From the NCBI GenBank assembly GCA_004563405.1, contig SFTH01000006.1, positions 31,747-95,746 on the forward strand: a stretch of 64,000 nucleotides of DNA, given 5' to 3'. Numbering within the stretch: the first letter of the stretch is position 1; every line of letters begins with the position of its first letter. The notes below the pieces were generated by a model, which was given only the letters and a program-made list of their open reading frames with translations, made no database searches and had not been told where the DNA came from. Source of the stretch: a bacterium. GTDB lineage: Bacteria > Bacillota > Clostridia > Christensenellales > Aristaeellaceae. A program made the position numbers and the translations under genes. This document shows, one piece after another, positions 42,876 through 51,718 of this stretch.

Positions 42876-43591
42876 GGGAGAGCGAGGCGCGCAACGATCG
42901 CGCCTTTTGCGCGGTGGAGGCCCTGCTCCAGCGCCTGCATCCGCGGGAGGACGCCCACGCGCTGACCCAGTCGCTGCGGGAACAGTTCGTCTCTGCGGAC
43001 GCGCTGTTTCACGCCGGGGCCCACATGCTGGAGCGTGCGGGGCTCAAGCCTGCGGACGCGCTGCTGCTGAGCCATCTTCCGGAGCTCTCCCGCTGCATGC
43101 AGCGGGCAAGCTTTGACCGCAAACCCCGTCTGGACCGCCTGGATCTGGCCGCCCGGTATCTGGCGGCGAACTTCTACGGCCTGCAGGTGGAGCGTTTCTA
43201 CATGCTCTGCCTGGACGCACGAGGACGTCTGAAGGAGCGCGTTCTGCTTCAGGAGGGCACCTCGGACAGCGCGCTGTTCAGCCTGAAGGCCATGCTGGCC
43301 GAGCTGGTGCGGGTGAACCCCTGCGCCGTGATCCTCAGCCACAACCACCCCGGCCGGACGCTGCGGCCCTCCCGGGAGGACGTGGACTGCACGCTGGAGG
43401 CGCTGCGCGCACTCACGGTGGTGGGCGTGCCGCTGTTGGATCACGTCATCATCGCGGGAGAGCGCGCGGTGAGCCTGCGGGCGAACGGCTTCATTCCCGC
43501 CGGAGAGTGGCTCGCCCAGAATCCGCAGCACCGCCTCCTGCGCCTGTGGCTGGAGCCCTCCGGCGAAGAGCGCAGCTCCGGAACGGATTAA
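42872..43591 (+). CDS. radC: RadC-family JAB/MPN+ domain protein
   Basis: The 239-residue protein has the C-terminal RadC JAB1/MPN+ domain with the metal motif SHNHPGRTLRPSREDVD and an N-terminal helical region (about 1-95). The biochemical role of RadC proteins is unresolved; the fold is that of a zinc metalloprotease or nuclease. It starts at GTG inside the stop of the preceding small gene. Confidence 0.87.
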   Translation: MRESEARNDRAFCAVEALLQRLHPREDAHALTQSLREQFVSADALFHAGAHMLERAGLKPADALLLSHLPELSRCMQRASFDRKPRLDRLDLAARYLAANFYGLQVERFYMLCLDARGRLKERVLLQEGTSDSALFSLKAMLAELVRVNPCAVILSHNHPGRTLRPSREDVDCTLEALRALTVVGVPLLDHVIIAGERAVSLRANGFIPAGEWLAQNPQHRLLRLWLEPSGEERSSGTD

Positions 43592-43735
43592 GTTTTTCGG
43601 ATGACTTCACTTTTTACTTGACATTCCCGGTCTTTGCGCTTACGCTAAAAGCGTTATAGTTGAATGACGGCATATGTGTCGCGCAAGCGGCCCTGCCGTC
43701 TTTTCTGTCACGACGGTCAAGGGGGATTGTTTGAC

Positions 43736-45820
43736 ATGAACAACGTAAGCGCCGAATTCGGCATCAATGTTTTCAACGACAGCGTCATGCGCGCCCGACT
43801 TCCGAAGGAGACCTACCGTCAGCTTCAGAAGACCATCAAGGATGGCCGCCATCTGGACGTCAATCTAGCGGTGGTGGTGGCCAACGCCATGAAGGACTGG
43901 GCCATCGAAAAGGGCGCGACCCACTACACCCACTGGTTTCAGCCCATGACGGGCATCACCGCGGAAAAGCACGACAGCTTCATCACGCCCGCGGGCGACG
44001 GCAAGGTGATCATGGAGTTCTCCGGCAAGGAGCTGATTCAGGGCGAGCCGGATGCTTCCAGCTTCCCCTCCGGCGGCCTGCGCGCCACCTTCGAAGCCCG
44101 GGGCTACACCGCCTGGGATCCCAACAGCTACGCCTTCATCAAGGACGGCGTGCTGTGCATTCCCACGGCCTTCTGCTCCTACGGCGGCGAAGCGCTGGAC
44201 AAAAAGACGCCGTTGCTGCGCTCCATGGAGGCCATCAACCGCCAGGCCATGCGCATACTCCATCTCTTCGGCAACGAGGATGTGACCAGCGTCAAAACCA
44301 CCGTGGGCCCCGAGCAGGAGTACTTCCTCGTGGACGCGGCGGCGTTCGAGAGGCGCAAGGATCTCATCTACACCGGGCGCACCCTTCTGGGCGCGCGCCC
44401 ACCCAAGGGGCAGGAGCTCAACGACCACTACTTCGGAGCCATCAAGCCCCGGGTGCAGGCCTTCATGACCGAGCTGAACGAGGAATTGTGGAAACTGGGA
44501 ATTCTGGCCAAGACTGAGCACAACGAGGCCGCCCCTGCCCAGCACGAACTTGCGCCCATCTTCTCCACCACCAACATCTCCACCGACCACAACCAGCTGA
44601 CCATGGAGCTGATGCAGAAGATCGCTAAGCGCCACGGCATGGTGTGCCTGCTGCACGAAAAGCCCTTCGCGGGCGTAAACGGCAGCGGAAAGCACAACAA
44701 CTGGTCGCTCTCCACCAACACGGGCACGAACCTCTTCGAGCCCGGCGAGACGCCCTATGAAAACGCCCAGTTCCTGCTGCTGCTCTGCGCGGTGATCAAG
44801 GCCGTAGACGAATATCAGGATCTGCTGCGCGTCTCCGTGGCCTCCGCGGGCAATGACCACCGCCTGGGCGGCTACGAGGCCCCGCCGGCCATCGTCTCCA
44901 TGTTCCTGGGCACAGAGCTGACCGAAATTCTGGAGGCCATCGAGAACGACGCAGCCTACGGCAGCCACGAAAAGGAAGTTCTGAAGGTGGGCGTACACAC
45001 CCTGCCCCGCTTCCCCAAGGACGCCACCGACCGCAACCGCACCTCTCCCTTCGCCTTCACCGGCAACAAGTTCGAATTCCGCATGCTGGGCTCCTCGGCC
45101 TCCATCGCGGACGCAAACGTGGTGCTCAACACCGCCGTGGCGGAGTCCCTGCGCCAGTTTGCCGACCGCCTGGAGCCCGCGGAGGACTTCGAATCCGCGC
45201 TGCACGCGCTGATCAAGGAGACCATTGTCGCCCACAAGCGCATCATCTTCAACGGAAACGGCTACGAGGAGGCCTGGATTGCGGAGGCCGGGCGGCGGGG
45301 ACTGCTCAACCTGAGGACCACGCCGGATTGCGCGCCCTGCCTGCTGGCGGACAAGAACGTGCGCCTGTTCGCCGAGCATCGGGTACTCAGCCGCGCGGAG
45401 CTGGAGTCCCGCCACGAGGTCATGCTGGAAAACTATGTGAAGGTGCTCAACATTGAGGCGCTGACCCTGCTGGAAATGGTGCGCCGGGACGTGTTGCCCG
45501 CCGTGAGCGGCTATGTGCGCAGCCTCACCGACGCCGTCGAAGCCAAGGGCAGACTGGGCGGACTGGATGCGACCTACGAACTCGAGACCGCGCGTCGGCT
45601 CTCCGAACTGCTCGCCGCAGCCTGGCGCGAGTCCGGACAGCTGGATGCGGCGCTGGAACAGGCCCGGGGCGACACCCTGACCCTCGCCCGCCACTACCGC
45701 GACCGCGTATCTTCCGCCATGGACGCCCTGCGCGCGCTGGTGGACGAGATGGAGACCCTGACCGACGCCCGGAGCTGGCCCTATCCCTCCTACGGCGAGC
45801 TGCTCTTCAGCGTCAACTGA
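43736..45820 (+). CDS. glnN: Glutamine synthetase type III
   Basis: The 694-residue protein is the long GSIII form found in anaerobes. It has the N-terminal ARLPKETYRQLQKTIKDGRH, the catalytic HWFQPMTG and EKHDSFITP region, TTVGPEQEYFLVD, ATP-binding NGSGKHNNWS and the C-terminal helical domain. It makes glutamine from glutamate, ammonia and ATP in the cytoplasm and forms dodecamers. The ATG at 43736 follows AAGGGGG. Upstream, TTGACA (43618-43623) lacks a convincing -10, and TATAGT near 43656 has a poor -35, so the promoter is uncertain and may need an activator. Confidence 0.95.
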   Translation: MNNVSAEFGINVFNDSVMRARLPKETYRQLQKTIKDGRHLDVNLAVVVANAMKDWAIEKGATHYTHWFQPMTGITAEKHDSFITPAGDGKVIMEFSGKELIQGEPDASSFPSGGLRATFEARGYTAWDPNSYAFIKDGVLCIPTAFCSYGGEALDKKTPLLRSMEAINRQAMRILHLFGNEDVTSVKTTVGPEQEYFLVDAAAFERRKDLIYTGRTLLGARPPKGQELNDHYFGAIKPRVQAFMTELNEELWKLGILAKTEHNEAAPAQHELAPIFSTTNISTDHNQLTMELMQKIAKRHGMVCLLHEKPFAGVNGSGKHNNWSLSTNTGTNLFEPGETPYENAQFLLLLCAVIKAVDEYQDLLRVSVASAGNDHRLGGYEAPPAIVSMFLGTELTEILEAIENDAAYGSHEKEVLKVGVHTLPRFPKDATDRNRTSPFAFTGNKFEFRMLGSSASIADANVVLNTAVAESLRQFADRLEPAEDFESALHALIKETIVAHKRIIFNGNGYEEAWIAEAGRRGLLNLRTTPDCAPCLLADKNVRLFAEHRVLSRAELESRHEVMLENYVKVLNIEALTLLEMVRRDVLPAVSGYVRSLTDAVEAKGRLGGLDATYELETARRLSELLAAAWRESGQLDAALEQARGDTLTLARHYRDRVSSAMDALRALVDEMETLTDARSWPYPSYGELLFSVN

Positions 45821-45841
45821 GGGCGTGCCGCCGGACAAACG

Positions 45842-45879
45842 AAAAGGCAACCGCTACTCTTTCAGCGGTTGCCTTTTTC
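45842..45879. terminator. Bidirectional terminator between glnN and rpiB
   Basis: AAAAGGCAACCGCT (45842-45855) pairs with AGCGGTTGCCTTTT (45864-45877). T runs flank it on both strands. Confidence 0.9.
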
Positions 45880-45895
45880 GTTTGGGATGCGCCGT

Positions 45896-46348
45896 TTACA
45901 GGCAGGTTCCATCCTGCTCCAGCTGCGCAATCAGGTTCACGCGGTTGGCGTGGCGTCCACCCAGGGCCTCGGTCTCCACGAAGGCGTCCACGATGGCCTC
46001 GGCCATCTGCGGCCCGATGATGCGCGCGCCAAAGGCGATCATGTTGCAGTTGTTGTGGGCCCGGCACAGCTGCGCGCTCACCGGCTCGGACACGCAGGCG
46101 CAGCGGATGCCGCGCACCTTGTTGGCGGCGATGGAAATGCCCACGCCCGTGCCGCAGATCACGATGCCCCGCTCCGCGTCTCCGGATGCGACGGCCCTGG
46201 CCACCTTCTCCGCCTGGCGGGGATAGTCCGCGCTCTCTCCGGCGGCGATGCCGAAGTCCTGCACCTCATGGCCCTTGTCCCGCAGATACTGCATCACATG
46301 TTCCTTCAGCTCCACGGCCGCATGGTCGTTTCCAATGGCAATTTTCAT
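45896..46348 (-). CDS. rpiB: Ribose-5-phosphate isomerase B
   Basis: The 150-residue protein has the RpiB N-terminus KIAIGNDHAAVELKEHV and the active-site loop ICGTGVGISIAANKVRGIRC with the catalytic Cys. It interconverts ribose 5-phosphate and ribulose 5-phosphate. Related LacAB/RpiB proteins use other sugar phosphates, but the HAAVELK text fits RpiB. The ATG at 46348 has GGAGG 10 bases upstream. It is monocistronic. Confidence 0.93.
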   Translation of the reverse strand: MKIAIGNDHAAVELKEHVMQYLRDKGHEVQDFGIAAGESADYPRQAEKVARAVASGDAERGIVICGTGVGISIAANKVRGIRCACVSEPVSAQLCRAHNNCNMIAFGARIIGPQMAEAIVDAFVETEALGGRHANRVNLIAQLEQDGTCL

Positions 46349-46386
46349 AAGAAGCGTTCCTCCGTGTTTCTCTGATTTCTGCAATC

Positions 46387-46415
46387 AATATACAACCCCT
46401 GCGGCCATTTGTCAA
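46387..46415 (-). promoter_or_regulatory. Sigma-A promoter of rpiB
   Basis: On the minus strand TTGACA (46415-46410), 17 bases, TATATT (46392-46387). Confidence 0.82.
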
Positions 46416-46438
46416 CCTTTTTGGGCCCGTATTCCACC

Positions 46439-46467
46439 TTGACAAGCCCGACTTGAGCATCTAAAAT
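46439..46467 (+). promoter_or_regulatory. Sigma-A promoter of the ABC importer operon
   Basis: TTGACA (46439-46444), 17 bases, TAAAAT (46462-46467), divergent from the rpiB promoter. Confidence 0.82.
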
Positions 46468-46521
46468 AGAGCCATGCTAAAGGGAGAATCCCCAAAAAAT
46501 AAATCTTCGGAGGGATTAAAA

Positions 46522-47484
46522 ATGTCGAATATGCAAAATAAACGCTGGCTGATCCTGCTGCTCGCACTGCTCCTGCTCTGCTCCTGCGCCCTGGCGGAGG
46601 GCACGAACGTAGCCGCCCTCAAGGGGCCGACGGCCATGGGCATGGTGAAGATGATGGACGACGACGCCGGCGCGCGCTATAACTTTGAAATCTGCGCCGC
46701 GGCGGACGAGATCACGCCCCGGCTCGTTCGCGGGGAAATTGACATTGCGGCGCTCCCGGCAAATCTTGCGGCCGTGCTCTACAACCGCACTGAGGGCACG
46801 CTCGAGGTGCTGGCGGTGAACACGTTGGGCGTATTGTACATCGCGGAGCGGGGCGATTCGATTCACAGCGTCGAAGACCTGCGGGGCAGAACCGTCTACT
46901 CCGCCGGCAAGGGTTCCACGCCCGAATTCGCCCTGAACTACATCCTTCGCGAAAACGGTCTGGAGCCCGGGAAGGACGTGACCGTGGAATACAAGTCCGA
47001 GCACAGCGAATGTCTGGCCGCGCTGATGGCCGATTCCGCCGCCGCGGCCCTGCTGCCCCAGCCCTTCATCACCACCGCCCTGACCAAGGCCGAAGACATG
47101 CGCGTCGCACTGGATCTGACGCAGGAATGGGACGCGCTGCAGAGCGAGGGCGGCAGCGCGATGATCACCGGCGTGGCGGTGGCCCGCCGCGAATTCGTCG
47201 AGGAAAACCCCGAGGCCGTCGCCGCCTTCCTGGAGGACTACGCTTCCTCCGTGGCGTACGCGGGTGCGGACGTCTCCGGCGCGGCGCAACTGATTGAAAA
47301 GTACGACATCGTGCCCGCTGCGGTAGCGGAAAAGGCGCTGCCCGGCTGCAACATCTGCTGCATCACCGGTGAAGAAATGAAAGGCAAGCTCTCCGGCTAT
47401 CTGGAGGTGCTCCACGCGGCCGATCCGGCCTCCGTGGGCGGCGCGCTCCCCGGCGACGACTTCTACTATGTCGCGGGCGAATAA
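46522..47484 (+). CDS. ABC transporter substrate-binding lipoprotein (NitT/TauT-like)
   Basis: The 320-residue protein has a lipoprotein-type signal (LILLLALLLLCSCALAE) and a periplasmic-binding-protein type 2 fold of the NMT1/SsuA class. It has GEIDIAALPANLAAVLYNRT and an EDLRGRTVYSAGKGSTPEFA hinge region. It would capture a small ligand outside the membrane and deliver it to the permease of the next gene. The ligand could be a thiamine precursor, sulfonate, nitrate or similar, and is not deducible here. The ATG at 46522 lies 7 bases after CGGAGGG. It overlaps the permease gene by 17 bases. Confidence 0.87.
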   Translation: MSNMQNKRWLILLLALLLLCSCALAEGTNVAALKGPTAMGMVKMMDDDAGARYNFEICAAADEITPRLVRGEIDIAALPANLAAVLYNRTEGTLEVLAVNTLGVLYIAERGDSIHSVEDLRGRTVYSAGKGSTPEFALNYILRENGLEPGKDVTVEYKSEHSECLAALMADSAAAALLPQPFITTALTKAEDMRVALDLTQEWDALQSEGGSAMITGVAVARREFVEENPEAVAAFLEDYASSVAYAGADVSGAAQLIEKYDIVPAAVAEKALPGCNICCITGEEMKGKLSGYLEVLHAADPASVGGALPGDDFYYVAGE

Positions 47485-48223
47485 GACGCCTGTGCGCCTC
47501 TGGGCGGTGGCGCTTTGGCTGCTCGCGTGGCAGGGCGCCGCCATGCTGGTGGGGCAGGATTTTCTCCTCGCCCCGCCGCTGACGTCGTTGCTCCGCTTCC
47601 TTGAGCTGGCCCGGACGGCGCAATTCTGGGGCTCCGCGCTCTTTTCCCTCGCGCGCATACTGGGCGGCTTTTTGCTGGGGTTGAGCGTCGCCGCGCTGAC
47701 CGCAGCCCTCTCCGCCCGCTTTCGCCGGGTGCGCGAGGCGATTGCACCGCTAATACTGGTGCTGCGGGCCATTCCCGTGGCCTCTTTCGTGGTGGTAGCG
47801 CTGATCTGGATGCCCTCCCGCAACCTTTCGGTGCTGATCTCCTTTCTGATCGTGTATCCGCTGCTCTACGGCGCAATTCTGGACGAGATCGGCCGCGCGG
47901 ATCCCCGCATGCTGGAGATGGCGCGCCTGTTCCGCATGCCCCGGAGGCGGCGGCTGGCTTACATCTACTTTCTCCCCGCCCTGACCAACCTGGAGGCGAG
48001 CTGCGCCGCAGCCATGGGCGTCGCCTGGAAATCCGGCGTCGCGGCGGAGCTGATCTCCATTCCCGCAGGCTCCATCGGCGAAAAGCTCTACAAGGCCAAG
48101 GTCTATCTGATGACCGGAGACCTGTTCGCCTGGACGCTGCTGATCGTGCTGCTGAGCGCGCTGTGCGCCCAGCTCTTCACCGCGCTGATGCGCCGCGTCC
48201 GAATCTGTCTGGAGGGAGTGTGA
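47468..48223 (+). CDS. ABC transporter permease (NitT/TauT-like)
   Basis: The 251-residue membrane protein has about six hydrophobic segments and the EAA-type coupling motif near EMARLFRMPRRRRLAYIYFL. It forms the membrane channel with the ATPase encoded 4 bases downstream. Overlap with the binding-protein gene indicates coupled translation. Confidence 0.88.
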   Translation: MSRANKTPVRLWAVALWLLAWQGAAMLVGQDFLLAPPLTSLLRFLELARTAQFWGSALFSLARILGGFLLGLSVAALTAALSARFRRVREAIAPLILVLRAIPVASFVVVALIWMPSRNLSVLISFLIVYPLLYGAILDEIGRADPRMLEMARLFRMPRRRRLAYIYFLPALTNLEASCAAAMGVAWKSGVAAELISIPAGSIGEKLYKAKVYLMTGDLFAWTLLIVLLSALCAQLFTALMRRVRICLEGV

Positions 48224-48227
48224 AGCC

Positions 48228-48818
48228 ATGGACGTCGTGCTCGATCGCGTGTGCATGCGCTACGGCGATGCGCGCGTGCTGGAAAACTTCTCCCACCGTT
48301 TCCCGGAGGGACGCGCAAGCCTCGTTCTCGGCCCCTCCGGCTGCGGCAAGACCACGCTGCTGCGGCTGATCGCAGGCCTGGAGCAGCCGGTTTCCGGCAC
48401 AATCACCGGCGTAGAAGGCAAAAAAATCAGCGCAGTCTTTCAGGAGGACCGGCTGTTTGAAAGCCTGTCTGCGGAAAGGAACGTGCTTTTGACCGCCGAA
48501 GCGGGCTTTTCCCGCGCGGATGCGCGCGCGCTGCTGGAGGCGCTGGGTCTGGGCGCGGACGCGCGCAGGCCCGTGCGGAGCTTCAGCGGCGGCATGCGCC
48601 GCCGGGTGGCGGTGGCCCGTGCCCTCGCCGCCGACTATGAGCTTCTGCTGCTGGACGAGCCCCTGAGCGGACTGGACGAGGCGAACCGCGCGAACGTGCT
48701 GGAGCACATCCGCGCCTGCGCCGCCGGGCGCACGCTGATCTGCGTCAGCCACGACCCGGAGGACGCAATTCGGTTGGATGCACAGATCCTGCGCATGCCC
48801 GAGGCGGCCGCGCGCTGA
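48228..48818 (+). CDS. ABC transporter ATP-binding protein (NitT/TauT-like)
   Basis: The 196-residue ATPase has Walker A GPSGCGKTTLLRLIAG, the Q-loop AVFQEDRLFESL, the signature SFSGGMRRRVAVARAL, Walker B LLLLDEPLSGLD and the switch His in CVSHDPEDA. It is short for the family, ending soon after the H-loop, so it lacks a regulatory domain. It powers the importer of 46522-48223. Confidence 0.92.
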   Translation: MDVVLDRVCMRYGDARVLENFSHRFPEGRASLVLGPSGCGKTTLLRLIAGLEQPVSGTITGVEGKKISAVFQEDRLFESLSAERNVLLTAEAGFSRADARALLEALGLGADARRPVRSFSGGMRRRVAVARALAADYELLLLDEPLSGLDEANRANVLEHIRACAAGRTLICVSHDPEDAIRLDAQILRMPEAAAR

Positions 48819-48860
48819 CCTTTCCGAACCGAAGCGCTCCGCCCTTCGCCCCCAAACATT

Positions 48861-48905
48861 CCGCGCCGGACGGCACGCAAAACGCGGCCGTCCGGCGCGG
48901 CTTTT
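48861..48905 (+). terminator. Rho-independent terminator
   Basis: CCGCGCCGGACGG (48861-48873) pairs with CCGTCCGGCGCGG (48888-48900), followed by CTTTTCTC. Confidence 0.85.
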
Positions 48906-49030
48906 CTCTCTCGTTTCTGTGACGGTCTGCGCACGGCGCGCCGCCGTCCGATGCATTTTCCCTCGCGGGGCACAGTCTGCCTCCAGGGAAGGCGAATCCA
49001 TTCCCGGTCTTCCGCTGCGCAGCCTCCCGC

Positions 49031-49999
49031 TCAGCGGAAGCGCACGCTGATCTCACCGGAGCGCAGGGTTTCAATCTTCCCCTCCGGCGTGCGCACGATC
49101 AGGCTTCCGGCGGGATCGATGTCCACTGCCGTGGCGGGATAGCGCTCTCCGCCCCGGAGTACGTCGATCTCCCTTCCGATCACATTGGAACGCGCCCGGC
49201 TCTCCTCCATGAACGCGCCGCTCTCCAGCTGGGGATAGAGCGCGTTCATTTCGTTGATCAGCTCCGCGCAAAAGCGGCTGCGGCCCACGGCGCAACCGCA
49301 GGCATTGGAGATGGAGGTAGCCACGCCCGCGAGCTCCTCCGGGAACTCCATGGGACCCACGTTCACGCCGATTCCGGCCACCACATACTGAAGCTGGCCG
49401 CTCTCAAAGTCCATGCCCGCCTCGCACAGTATGCCACAAGCCTTTTTATCGCCCAGATACACGTCGTTGACCCACTTGATCTTCGCCTCCACGTCGGCCA
49501 CGCGCTCCATCGCCCGGGCCACGGCCACCGCTGCCATGCTGGTGAGCAGCACCGCCCGGTCCGCGGGCAGGGACGGCCGGAGCACGAAGGAGATGTACAC
49601 GCCGCTGCCCTCCGGGGAATAGAAGTTCCGGCTGAAGCGGCCCCGGCCCGCAGACTGCCGCCGGGCCAGCACGGTCATGCCGTGGGGCGCGCCCCGCATC
49701 GCCAGCTCCTTGGCGCGATTGTTTGTGGAGTCGATCTCGTCGTGCAGCTCAATCTGCGCGCCGATTTCGCCGCCCTTCAGCCACCGGCCGATCTCCGGCA
49801 GACTCAGCGCCTCCGGGCCGGAGGCGAGGCGATAGCCCCGGTTCGTGGCGGCCTCGATCTGATAGCCCTCCGCGCGCAGCTGTTCAATCGCCTTCCAAAC
49901 CGCGCTGCGGGACACGCCCAGCGACTCCGCCAGGGCGCTGCCGGACCGGGGACCATCCCCCTCCAGCAGACTGCGCAGCACGTCGTCCTTGATTGCCAT
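49031..49999 (-). CDS. birA: Bifunctional biotin-protein ligase / biotin operon repressor
   Basis: The 322-residue protein has an N-terminal winged helix (AESLGVSRSAVWKAIEQLRA), the ligase domain with the biotinyl-AMP loop RRQSAGRGRFSRNFYSPEGS and KWVNDVYLGDKKACGILCEA, and the C-terminal SH3-like domain. It activates biotin, attaches it to carboxylases and, with its HTH, can repress biotin genes. The ATG at 49999 follows GGAGGG, which lies in the 3' arm of a terminator hairpin (50004-50042). Confidence 0.94.
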   Translation of the reverse strand: MAIKDDVLRSLLEGDGPRSGSALAESLGVSRSAVWKAIEQLRAEGYQIEAATNRGYRLASGPEALSLPEIGRWLKGGEIGAQIELHDEIDSTNNRAKELAMRGAPHGMTVLARRQSAGRGRFSRNFYSPEGSGVYISFVLRPSLPADRAVLLTSMAAVAVARAMERVADVEAKIKWVNDVYLGDKKACGILCEAGMDFESGQLQYVVAGIGVNVGPMEFPEELAGVATSISNACGCAVGRSRFCAELINEMNALYPQLESGAFMEESRARSNVIGREIDVLRGGERYPATAVDIDPAGSLIVRTPEGKIETLRSGEISVRFR

Positions 50000-50003
50000 A
50001 AAA

Positions 50004-50042
50004 ACATCCCTCCGCGTGCATGGTAACACGCGAAGGGATGTT
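50004..50042 (-). terminator. Terminator overlapping the birA ribosome-binding site
   Basis: On the minus strand AACATCCCT then CGCGTG pair with CACGCG then AGGGATGTT with one bulge, followed by TTTTT. It ends queH. The SD of birA (GGAGGG) is part of the downstream arm, and the T run abuts the birA ATG. Confidence 0.75.
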
Positions 50043-50044
50043 TG

Positions 50045-50686
50045 TCAATCGCCTTTTCCGGCCCGTGCATCCCGCTCCCGCCGGGAGAAGGCGCAGCCGC
50101 AGAAGTCCTGGCGGTAGAGCCCGTACGCCTCGGAGAGGACACAGGAGCGCCGGTAGCCGTCCCGCTTCTTGAAGTCGGAGAACAGATACTTCACGCCCGC
50201 CTCCCGGGCGATCTGCGCGCCGATGGCGTTGAGCCGCTGGGCGTCCTTCAGGGGGCTGATGGACAGCGTGGTGGTGAAATAGTCCGCGCCGATTTCCCGG
50301 GCGAATTCCGCCGTCCGGCGCAGTCGCATTTCAAAGCAGATTCCGCAGCGCGCGCCGCCCTCGGGGTCTGCCTCGTGCCCCCTGGTCAGCGCGTAGAAGC
50401 ACTCCGGCTCGTAGGGCCCCTCCTCCACGCGCAGATCCGCTGCCAAGGGCATCGCCGCCGCCAGCCGCGTAATCTCCCGTGCCCGGGCGCGATACTCCGC
50501 CTCGGGGGAAATGTTAGGGTTGTAGAAGTACACGGCGATGCGGAAGGCCTCGTTCAGCCGCTCCAGCACGGCGCTGGAGCAGGGCGCGCAGCAGGCGTGC
50601 AGTGCCAGCAGCGGGCGCTCGCCCGCCGCATGGATGCGCGCCAGCTCCCGCTCCATTTCAATCTGATAGTTGATCTTCGGCGTCAT
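50045..50686 (-). CDS. queH: Epoxyqueuosine reductase QueH
   Basis: The 213-residue protein has the QueH (former DUF208) cysteines in LHACCAPCSSAVLERL, CGICFEMRLRRTAEFA and CGCAF, which bind a [4Fe-4S] cluster and an adjacent metal. It reduces epoxyqueuosine to queuosine in tRNA, replacing QueG. It overlaps the lipid kinase gene by 29 bases. No other queuosine genes lie in the window. Confidence 0.92.
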   Translation of the reverse strand: MTPKINYQIEMERELARIHAAGERPLLALHACCAPCSSAVLERLNEAFRIAVYFYNPNISPEAEYRARAREITRLAAAMPLAADLRVEEGPYEPECFYALTRGHEADPEGGARCGICFEMRLRRTAEFAREIGADYFTTTLSISPLKDAQRLNAIGAQIAREAGVKYLFSDFKKRDGYRRSCVLSEAYGLYRQDFCGCAFSRRERDARAGKGD

Positions 50687-51611
50687 CCTGCGTCTCCTCC
50701 AGAGACAGATTCTCCACCGCGCCCACGGGCAGCATCAGCTGGATGCGCTTGGATAGGTTGACGATCTCAAAGCTCCGTCCGTTCTCGCCCTGCTCGCCGT
50801 CCAGCGTCCACTCCACGTCCGCTTCGGTGGTGATCTTCAGCCGATCCGCCATGAAGAATTCAATCATCTCGCTGGGCAAATCGCAGGTGCGCAGCGCCAG
50901 CAGGATCTTCGTCCAGTGGATGGGCAGTGTGGGATTCTTTACCAGCATTACCTCGAACAGTCCGTCGTTCAGGCGCACCATCTCCGGATCCAGCTTCAGT
51001 ATGCCGCCCACCGACAGGGAATTGGTGACGGCGCAGAATATGTAATCGCCCTCCAGCACCCGATCCTCGCACTCGATGCGCATGTGCATCGCCCGCAGGC
51101 TGGAGAGATCCTTCACGCCCTCCAGCACATAGGCCAGATGGCCCAGCAGGTTCTTCGCCGTCTGGGACGTGGTGTAGCTGGTGCGCGCAAAGGCGCCGCA
51201 AGAGGCCGTGTAGATGAAGTGGCGGCCGTTGAAGCTGCCCAGATCAAAGCTGCAGGGCATGCCGTTCACCGCGTCCTTCGCCGCCTGCAGAATGTCCGGC
51301 GACAGGCCGAGGCTGCTGGCGTAATCGTTGGTCGTGCCCGCCGGGATGTAGCCCACGGGGCAGCTCACGCCGCCCTCGATGAGCCCGGCGATGGTCTCGT
51401 TCAGGGTCCCGTCGCCGCCGATGCACACGATGTGATCGAAGTCGCGACCCTTTTCGCGCATGTATACCGTCGCGTCGCCGCTGCAGGCCGTGACGTAGGT
51501 CACCACCTCAAAGCCGCAGCTGTTGTAGTAGCGTATGATTTCCGGAAGGAGGCGGTTTGCCTTCTTCTGACCGGAACAGGGATTCAGGAGCAGCAACAGC
51601 CGTCTATCCAT
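50658..51611 (-). CDS. Diacylglycerol/lipid kinase family protein (DagK/YegS)
   Basis: The 317-residue protein has the NPCSGQKKANRLLPEI start, the nucleotide motif VCIGGDGTLNETIAGLIEGG and GYIPAGTTNDYASSLGL, then the beta-sandwich C-terminal domain. It phosphorylates diacylglycerol or a related lipid at the membrane surface. The ATG at 51611 follows AGGAGG (10 bases) or GAGGT. It leads dagK-queH and perhaps birA. Confidence 0.9.
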   Translation of the reverse strand: MDRRLLLLLNPCSGQKKANRLLPEIIRYYNSCGFEVVTYVTACSGDATVYMREKGRDFDHIVCIGGDGTLNETIAGLIEGGVSCPVGYIPAGTTNDYASSLGLSPDILQAAKDAVNGMPCSFDLGSFNGRHFIYTASCGAFARTSYTTSQTAKNLLGHLAYVLEGVKDLSSLRAMHMRIECEDRVLEGDYIFCAVTNSLSVGGILKLDPEMVRLNDGLFEVMLVKNPTLPIHWTKILLALRTCDLPSEMIEFFMADRLKITTEADVEWTLDGEQGENGRSFEIVNLSKRIQLMLPVGAVENLSLEETQDDAEDQLSD

Positions 51612-51687
51612 ACCTCAAATCCTCCTTGATTGATAATGGAACCGCGCCGCCAGGCAGAGAGACCGCGCCGCCGCGCACAGCGCGGCG

Positions 51688-51712
51688 AAAAAAGCCGCCG
51701 GAGACCGACGGC
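51688..51712 (-). terminator. Rho-independent terminator
   Basis: On the minus strand GCCGTCGG pairs with CCGGCGGC across a 3-base loop, followed by TTTTTT. It lies 6 bases after the metallophosphoesterase stop. Confidence 0.85.
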
Positions 51713-51718
51713 AAAACA

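Noticed and set aside
43618..43661. Sigma-A promoter of glnN
   Set aside because: TTGACA at 43618 has no proper -10 at 16-18 bases, and TATAGT near 43656 lacks a good -35, so I did not list it as a feature.
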